DNA of 64,000 nt from a bacterium (GTDB lineage: Bacteria; Eisenbacteria; RBG-16-71-46; CAIMUX01), in the NCBI GenBank assembly GCA_030431975.1, contig JAUIHP010000023.1:1-64000 (forward strand), in the 5' to 3' direction. Shown here in pieces: positions 58,765 through 64,000 of this stretch. The translations under genes were made by a program, and so were the position numbers. Position 1 is the stretch's first letter. Each line of letters begins with the position of its first letter. The notes under the pieces were generated by a model that saw only the letters and a program-made list of their open reading frames with translations, was not told where the DNA came from and ran no database searches.

Positions 58765-61639
58765 AATTCCATCCGAGGTAGAAACGTGTGTGGTTCTGCT
58801 TGCCGAAACTCTTGAAGTCCGTCCTTCGACCGGTGTCGAGACGGAAGACGAGCAAGCCGCCGAAGCTCATCCGGAAACCGACACCGTAGGAACCTTCCCA
58901 CGGGGGTGGCCATCCTTCGTCCCAACCGGAACCGGCGTCGAGGAAGAGCGCGCCCTGCACTCCGGGAAGTTCGATATTGCCCATGGGAAGCCCGAGAAGA
59001 AGACCGCGCACCAACGGGAATCGAATCTCCTGATTGAGCATGAGAGTGCGCTTTCCGGCGATGGCTCTGCGGTCGTAGGTCCGCATTCCCAAGGATCCGC
59101 CGATCCAGTAGAACTCCGGATTGTCTCCTTCGGTCCAACGGCCCTGAAGTCGGACGGCGTAGGCGGACCGGCTTCCCAACCGGAAGTACTGCCGATAGTC
59201 GCCGAGCAGCCAGGTGCTCTCTTCCGCCCCTCGCTTGAGATTCAGCCGCAGCCCCGCAGTGAGATTGAAACGCCGGCCGTCGATCGGACCGGTGGGAAGC
59301 CACAACGAGTTGTCATGCACGTAGGAAACGAAGTGCGTTCCGACGGCGCCTTTCCGTTTGAAACTGATCGATGGCCGGTCCGTTTCCGAGTAGGCCAGCG
59401 CAAAGGACGTCTGCACGCGTTCAAACTTGGAGAGTGGGTAACTCAGAAGGACCGAGGCGCCGGAGCGCTGCTCGAAGAACGGAAAGGACAAGTTGTCATA
59501 GAAGTCGCCGGAGTAGTGAAACGCCGACAGCCCGTAGTTGAGACGGTTCCGCAGATTGAAGTAGGTGATCCCGGCGGAGAAGTTGCGAAGAAACTCCGAG
59601 GTCGAGAACGTCGTGTTGGAAAGATCGAAGGCCAGCAGGTGGTTGGCCATCATGTCCGACATGACGAACTGAAGGCCCTCTCCTGTCCGCAGCGACGGAT
59701 CGACCAGCACCCCACCCTGGGCGAAGTCGAGCGAGAACTCGGTCGTGTACTCCGCCTTTCGCGACGACACATCGGGCGACGCCGTCTCCCAGTGCCAGGG
59801 AGCGGACGTCGCGTAGTCGGCCAACGCCAGGGACTCGCCGAGCGAGTCCGGGTAGTCGAACTGATAGATCTGAAACTGCCCGCGACGATAGACGGTGGCG
59901 AGGAATCCCGATCCATCCGGCAAAGGACGGGGATCAATGATTCCGTCCAGCGTTCGGGTTAGCCGGTGGCCGTTGCCGTCTACGTCGACACGATAGACGG
60001 CCTGGAAACGGTCCCGATTCGAAACGAAGAGAATCGACTTGGTCTTCTCTTCCCAGGCCGGGGCCATGTCGACCCAGGGACCCCGAGTCAGGTGTTCGAG
60101 CTTCCCGGTCTCCAGGTCCAGCAGGAACAGATTGCGGACGCCGTCCCGTCCGCCGGGCGCCCGGTCACTCGAAAAGACGATCTTTTCATCCCAGGGACAG
60201 AAAGATGGTTCTACGTCCTCATACCGGTCATAGGTGAGCCGGCGCAGTTCTTCGCTTTCGATATCGTACAGATAGAGGTCGGAGAAACCGTCCCTTGAAA
60301 GGCCGGTAAAGACGAGTCGTCGCTCGTCGGAGGCCCAGCTCGGCGATGCGATTCCCACGAGATGATTCCATCCGAAGCGCCCCGACTCTTTCCGTTTGAC
60401 GACGTCATAGACGACGATCTCGTCCCGGTTCTGATGCTTGGAAACGAGCAGCAGTTTGCCGTCCGGAGACATGTCGATGCGATTGCGGAAGAGATGAAGC
60501 GATTCGAACGCGGAGCTGCGCTCTCCCTTGATCAGCACTTCGACGTCGCGTTCTTTGCCGGAGCGCGAACCCATGTAGACGTTGGTGAAGCCGTCACGCG
60601 GAGAAAGAAAGACGAAGCGGTTCTCGAGCCCCGGAAGGGAATCGGGCAACGGGACCGCCTTCATGTTGGCGCCGCCGAACGACGTCAGGACCCGCGAATC
60701 GAAACGCGCCGGCTCGGCTTTGGCCACATCCGGGAAGTAGCGGGTTTGCAGATCGAAGGCCCAACGTTCGGAAAGCTCCTGTTGCGAAACTCCCAGCACA
60801 TCCTGCAGTACCGACGCGAAGTCATTGGCAACATAGAGACGGCGATAGATCTGGTGGATGCGATCTTCGCCGTAGTTCTCCCCGATGTAATCGAGAACGG
60901 ACTGACCGAGCTTGTAGGTCAGGTACGAACCGGCGTAGCGCCAGAACTCATCGATCGACGGAAGCCCACCCGAGAGAACTAGATCGCGCAGGATCATGTC
61001 CGCTTCGGGATCGCGGGTTTCGGTCCAGTGAACGGCTAACCCTTCGGTGAACCACAACGGCGGGGAAACGAGCGGCTGCTTGAAGTGTTCGCGATAGACC
61101 TGCGCCGTTATCGAGAGCTGATAGACGTGCACCAGCTCGTGATGGATCGTCGTCCGAAAATCGAAGAGCGATCCGTTGAACGGAACCAGGACCCGTCCCC
61201 GCGCAAACTCCGTCAGACCGGCCACGCCCTCCGGAAGGAAGTAGGGTGTGATGTTGTTCTGCTCGAAGTCCATGAAGCTGTTGTAAATGATCAGGGGGAT
61301 GCGGCGATGGATCTGGTGGGCAAACTTGGCCTGAAGGTCCTGGTAGGACTCCTCCGCCATCTCGAGGGCCAGGCGCGCCAGCTCTTCTTCCTCGGTGTAG
61401 TAGTAGAGGTCGAAGTGGTCGCTCTCCAGCACGTTCCAGTCGAGGGTGCTGTACTGGACCTTGTTCTTTCCGAAAGCGGTGAACGGCTGGGCGAACGCGT
61501 GTGGGACGGCCAAGATCAGAAGCAGGATCGAGCCCAGGAGCAGAATTGGCGTTAGCGCGGACAGGCGGATACGGATCGCGGAGACAGGGGTCGGGAAAAC
61601 GCCGAACGGGCGCTGCGGCGTTCGCCTTGCGTCTATCAT
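58760..61639 (-). CDS. metallopeptidase / TolB-type propeller / BamA-like barrel fusion
   Basis: 959 residues from the ATG at 61639, with GGAGGAG about 13 bases upstream; an in-frame start at 61723 is an alternative. Signal segment about 30-50 (PILLLGSILLLILAVPHAFA). The peptidase-MA-like domain has the zinc motif HHELVHVYQ with a downstream WFTEGLAVHW Glu (near residues 160-220). A TolB/PD40 propeller (about 330-590: MSPDGKLLLVSKHQNRDEI, FCPWDEKIVFSSDRAPGGRDG, MAPAWEEKTKSILFVSNRDR) leads to a BamA/TamA-like beta-barrel ending FYLGWNY, with a terminal aromatic. It is an outer-membrane protein carrying a periplasmic protease domain. The operon continues with the PQQ, PEGA and NHL genes. Confidence 0.85.
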   Translation of the reverse strand: MIDARRTPQRPFGVFPTPVSAIRIRLSALTPILLLGSILLLILAVPHAFAQPFTAFGKNKVQYSTLDWNVLESDHFDLYYYTEEEELARLALEMAEESYQDLQAKFAHQIHRRIPLIIYNSFMDFEQNNITPYFLPEGVAGLTEFARGRVLVPFNGSLFDFRTTIHHELVHVYQLSITAQVYREHFKQPLVSPPLWFTEGLAVHWTETRDPEADMILRDLVLSGGLPSIDEFWRYAGSYLTYKLGQSVLDYIGENYGEDRIHQIYRRLYVANDFASVLQDVLGVSQQELSERWAFDLQTRYFPDVAKAEPARFDSRVLTSFGGANMKAVPLPDSLPGLENRFVFLSPRDGFTNVYMGSRSGKERDVEVLIKGERSSAFESLHLFRNRIDMSPDGKLLLVSKHQNRDEIVVYDVVKRKESGRFGWNHLVGIASPSWASDERRLVFTGLSRDGFSDLYLYDIESEELRRLTYDRYEDVEPSFCPWDEKIVFSSDRAPGGRDGVRNLFLLDLETGKLEHLTRGPWVDMAPAWEEKTKSILFVSNRDRFQAVYRVDVDGNGHRLTRTLDGIIDPRPLPDGSGFLATVYRRGQFQIYQFDYPDSLGESLALADYATSAPWHWETASPDVSSRKAEYTTEFSLDFAQGGVLVDPSLRTGEGLQFVMSDMMANHLLAFDLSNTTFSTSEFLRNFSAGITYFNLRNRLNYGLSAFHYSGDFYDNLSFPFFEQRSGASVLLSYPLSKFERVQTSFALAYSETDRPSISFKRKGAVGTHFVSYVHDNSLWLPTGPIDGRRFNLTAGLRLNLKRGAEESTWLLGDYRQYFRLGSRSAYAVRLQGRWTEGDNPEFYWIGGSLGMRTYDRRAIAGKRTLMLNQEIRFPLVRGLLLGLPMGNIELPGVQGALFLDAGSGWDEGWPPPWEGSYGVGFRMSFGGLLVFRLDTGRRTDFKSFGKQNHTRFYLGWNY

Positions 61640-61726
61640 CGTCTCTCGCGTACTCCTCCGCCCCCGGGAGTCCCAGACTACCATACCCGGAAGTGCCTCC
61701 CAGGTTCGGAAAAGCCTCTGCAACGT

Positions 61727-64000
61727 TTAGAACGTTCTCCAGCCATCGACGAAAATCTCGCGCCGAGAGGCCGACAGCCGGACGTCGGATGCGGACATCG
61801 GGCGATCGCCCTCCCGCGGAAACACGGCCCAGGTCGGCTTCCGGCCCCCTTCTTCCTTCTCCCGATAGACATAGCGCCCGAGTAGCTGCGCCCGCAGCCG
61901 CACCCGGAATTCGCCCTTCTGGGATCCCCGGGCCGGACTCAAGTCTTCGCCGTGATCCTGTCCATCGCGGACGAACCAACCGCGCGCCGCCGGGCTGTAG
62001 AGCCGGTGATCGGTCACGAAGCGAACATCCGCTCTCTCTCTATCGGTCGCGAAGAAGGTGAACTTGTAGGTCGAGGCGTCGTAGGGATTCTCGAGAAACG
62101 CCGGCATGCGAATCGAGCGATACGTCGTGTTGCTGAGATCGACATCGGAGTCCCCGAAGATCCGCAGTCCGCCACCACTGGCCTCGGTCAACTCGATCTC
62201 GATGATGACGTCTTCCCGTCCTTCCACCCAGGCGATCTCGATCGGGACACGGAACCACTGGCGGTAGTCTTTCATCCCGGCGTCCGGGTTGCGCCGCCTC
62301 TGGTGAACGAGTCGCTTCTCCAGGTCCCTGCGAACCCGGTCCCACCTCTTCTGCACGACATGGATGTGCTCATCGAACGTGTAGTCTTCTTCCGGATTGG
62401 TCAGCTCTTCGCGGTAGACGCGGGCGACCTCTCCGTTGACCCGAACGACACAGCCGATGGTCGAGCCCGGGTCCTGGGCCATGTCGATGAGAATCTCGGC
62501 ACGGCGGAACGCGTTCCAACCGAGGTTCTCCGGAAGATCGATCTGCTGAATGACCTTGTCCCCGGGTTTCGACAAACGGCAGGCCCACCGGTCCCGTTCC
62601 GGATCGACGTAGCGATCGCCCCACGTCGAGCCCGCAACGAGCAGAACGACGGCGGCGGCTCCGAGGGGCGGCCAGAAGCCCACACCACTCCGGCGGAGTC
62701 GAAGGAAGAGGAACGCAGCCAGCCCGAGCAAACCGAGAAAGGCGAATGTCAGTTGCAGGTTGGCCGCCGTCCGCCAGTCCTGCCCGAGCCCAACCCACAT
62801 GTCCCGCCCCAGAACGACGTCCAGGAACCAGAAAAGTGCAGCCAGACCCAGGACGATCCACTCCTTCCTCTGTAGCTGTCCGCCCAATCGCGCCCTCGCC
62901 AAATGAAAGAGGGTGACCGCGCCCAACCCGGCGTAGGGAAGCATCAGGGCAATGGCGGGAACGTTGTAACGAGTCACCATATGGCTCAAGGCATGAACAC
63001 CGGTCAATCCCAGGGCGGCCAACGCAGGTAGCGTGCCGCGCCCCCCCCGGTAAAGGCTGGTTCCCATTCCGATGAGCATGAGGAAGACGACGACGACCTG
63101 GAAGCGGGCAGGTGGAGGAATCCTTCCGAACCAGGTGAAGACATCATCGTTGCAGCCGGGTAGCGTCCAGAACCAGCGGACTTTGGCCGCCACCAGCCCG
63201 AGCCACGACACCGGATCGCTCTTGATGGTCGTGAGCAGCGCTTCCGTGTAGATCAGGCGCAGTCGATCGCTCTCCGGCGCCTCACCATGCTTCTTGATGA
63301 TGGGGATGATCTTTTCCGGCGTGACGTCGCCGAGTCCGACTGACTCGAATCCCAGGTCCGGAACGTAGTTTCCCCGGAAGAACCAAAGGGGACCGTCCTT
63401 TCGCACTGCCGGCGGATCGGCCGGCAATCCGGCCATGGCGAGGAAACCGAACCAGACAGCCGAGACGGCCAGGAACCCGGCGAACCGCGCTCCGAGCAGC
63501 CTCATCCGGTCCCGTTCTTTCCACGCCAACAGGAAGTCGACGAGGAGAATCGGAACAAAGAACCATCGCAGGCTGAACTTGACGAGAAGTGCGATCGCGA
63601 GCAACGCACCTCCGACGGCTCTGCCCCGAAATCCCCGCTCCCGCGTTTCGTCCAGGGCAACCAAACCGACGGCGAGGAAGAACGCGGTGGCCATCTCGGT
63701 CATGATGGCGTTGCCGAACCAGATGTGGCTGGGCCAGAAGACAAAGAGCAAACCGAAGATGATCGCAGCGGCCGTGCCGAAGCGTCTTTGCGACCAAAAG
63801 ACGAGAAGCGCGACGGTCAGCCCGACGAAGACGACGGTGAGAATTCTTCCAGAGTCCGGACGAGGAAACCCGAAGGCATAAAGATTCCCCACCGATACGA
63901 CGTAGGCCGGAGCATGCTGCAACAGTCCCTCGTCGAACCGGTACTCGGCCTGTTCTTCCTCGGACAAACCGCCCTGGAAGAACTTGGGCGCCAAGGAAGG
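61727..64000 (-). CDS. GT39-like glycosyltransferase/mannosyltransferase membrane protein, partial
   Basis: At least 757 residues; the frame runs off the right edge, so the N-terminus with the catalytic Asp-Glu loop is missing. About ten membrane segments lie in the first 480 residues visible (for example ILTVVFVGLTVALLVFW, RFQVVVVFLMLIGMG). A soluble beta-rich domain of about 260 residues follows and resembles a carbohydrate-binding module. Fits the ArnT/PMT (GT39) superfamily, using polyprenyl-linked sugars to modify lipids or proteins outside the membrane. Ends 88 bp before the downstream barrel gene. Confidence 0.72.
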   Translation of the reverse strand, partial: PSLAPKFFQGGLSEEEQAEYRFDEGLLQHAPAYVVSVGNLYAFGFPRPDSGRILTVVFVGLTVALLVFWSQRRFGTAAAIIFGLLFVFWPSHIWFGNAIMTEMATAFFLAVGLVALDETRERGFRGRAVGGALLAIALLVKFSLRWFFVPILLVDFLLAWKERDRMRLLGARFAGFLAVSAVWFGFLAMAGLPADPPAVRKDGPLWFFRGNYVPDLGFESVGLGDVTPEKIIPIIKKHGEAPESDRLRLIYTEALLTTIKSDPVSWLGLVAAKVRWFWTLPGCNDDVFTWFGRIPPPARFQVVVVFLMLIGMGTSLYRGGRGTLPALAALGLTGVHALSHMVTRYNVPAIALMLPYAGLGAVTLFHLARARLGGQLQRKEWIVLGLAALFWFLDVVLGRDMWVGLGQDWRTAANLQLTFAFLGLLGLAAFLFLRLRRSGVGFWPPLGAAAVVLLVAGSTWGDRYVDPERDRWACRLSKPGDKVIQQIDLPENLGWNAFRRAEILIDMAQDPGSTIGCVVRVNGEVARVYREELTNPEEDYTFDEHIHVVQKRWDRVRRDLEKRLVHQRRRNPDAGMKDYRQWFRVPIEIAWVEGREDVIIEIELTEASGGGLRIFGDSDVDLSNTTYRSIRMPAFLENPYDASTYKFTFFATDRERADVRFVTDHRLYSPAARGWFVRDGQDHGEDLSPARGSQKGEFRVRLRAQLLGRYVYREKEEGGRKPTWAVFPREGDRPMSASDVRLSASRREIFVDGWRTF

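Noticed and set aside
58596-59303. 235-residue minus-strand frame covering the palindrome
   Set aside because: It is another frame of the barrel gene and runs through the structured region; no motif or ribosome site supports it.

Overview
The window is GC-rich bacterial chromosome, almost fully coding. Nearly every gene in the first 23 kb, and most after that, lies on the minus strand in long, tightly coupled operons. Stop and start codons often overlap (ATGA, GTGA, TTGA), and GTG and TTG starts are common. The cell is Gram-negative and rod-shaped: there are Kdo synthesis and Lpt genes, a complete mreBCD-mrdA-rodA set, a large beta-barrel protein and many lipoproteins. GWxTD, PEGA, DUF1573, MA-peptidase/propeller/barrel and FlgD-like C-terminal domains, together with an HprK/EIIA(Man) cluster, suggest an uncultured FCB-type lineage such as Eisenbacteria, Krumholzibacteriota or Latescibacterota. 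That placement is inference. No phage, plasmid, transposase, CRISPR, rRNA or tRNA gene was seen.

Layout. 1-5532: a mannose-type PTS set with a divergent EIID-like protein, then hprK, hpf and rpoN. 5753-12602: lptB, lptC, a lipid A acyltransferase-like gene, kdsD, kdsA, pyrG and kdsB, i.e. Kdo activation and LPS export. 12709-17700: rpmA, rplU, a Cys-rich secreted protein, RNase G, comF and aroE. 17723-23219: the rod-shape operon. 23628-32344: secreted proteins and lipoproteins, proC, a GWxTD protein and a histone-H1-like/ClpB-like fusion. 32396-40356: one nucleoside uptake and salvage operon (hpt, an orphan EutN/CcmL vertex protein, udk, tdk, BMP binding protein, ABC ATPase, two permeases, pnp), with adenosine deaminase divergent from it. 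41680-48253: accessory region with secreted proteins, a serine protease and two tandem-repeat arrays. 48476-55289: ABC-F ATPase, response regulator, DUF547, glycosyltransferase, DUF1573 and threonine aldolase. 55357-64000: an envelope operon with a GT39-like membrane protein, a metallopeptidase/propeller/barrel protein and three secreted propeller or PEGA proteins.

The most unusual items are: (i) a histone-H1-like tail fused to a ClpB-like AAA+ domain that has lost nearly every catalytic residue; (ii) eight 60-62 bp repeats, each able to fold into two hairpins, where several sequence differences keep pairing through G-U wobble; (iii) a 170-bp structured palindrome whose arms contain the stop codon of one gene and the ribosome site and start codon of the next; (iv) a lone microcompartment vertex protein inside a nucleoside salvage operon; and (v) a shared C-terminal Trp-Gly/Lys/Arg tail on two Cys-rich secreted proteins. 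Many ordinary enzymes also carry repeat-derived low-complexity ends.
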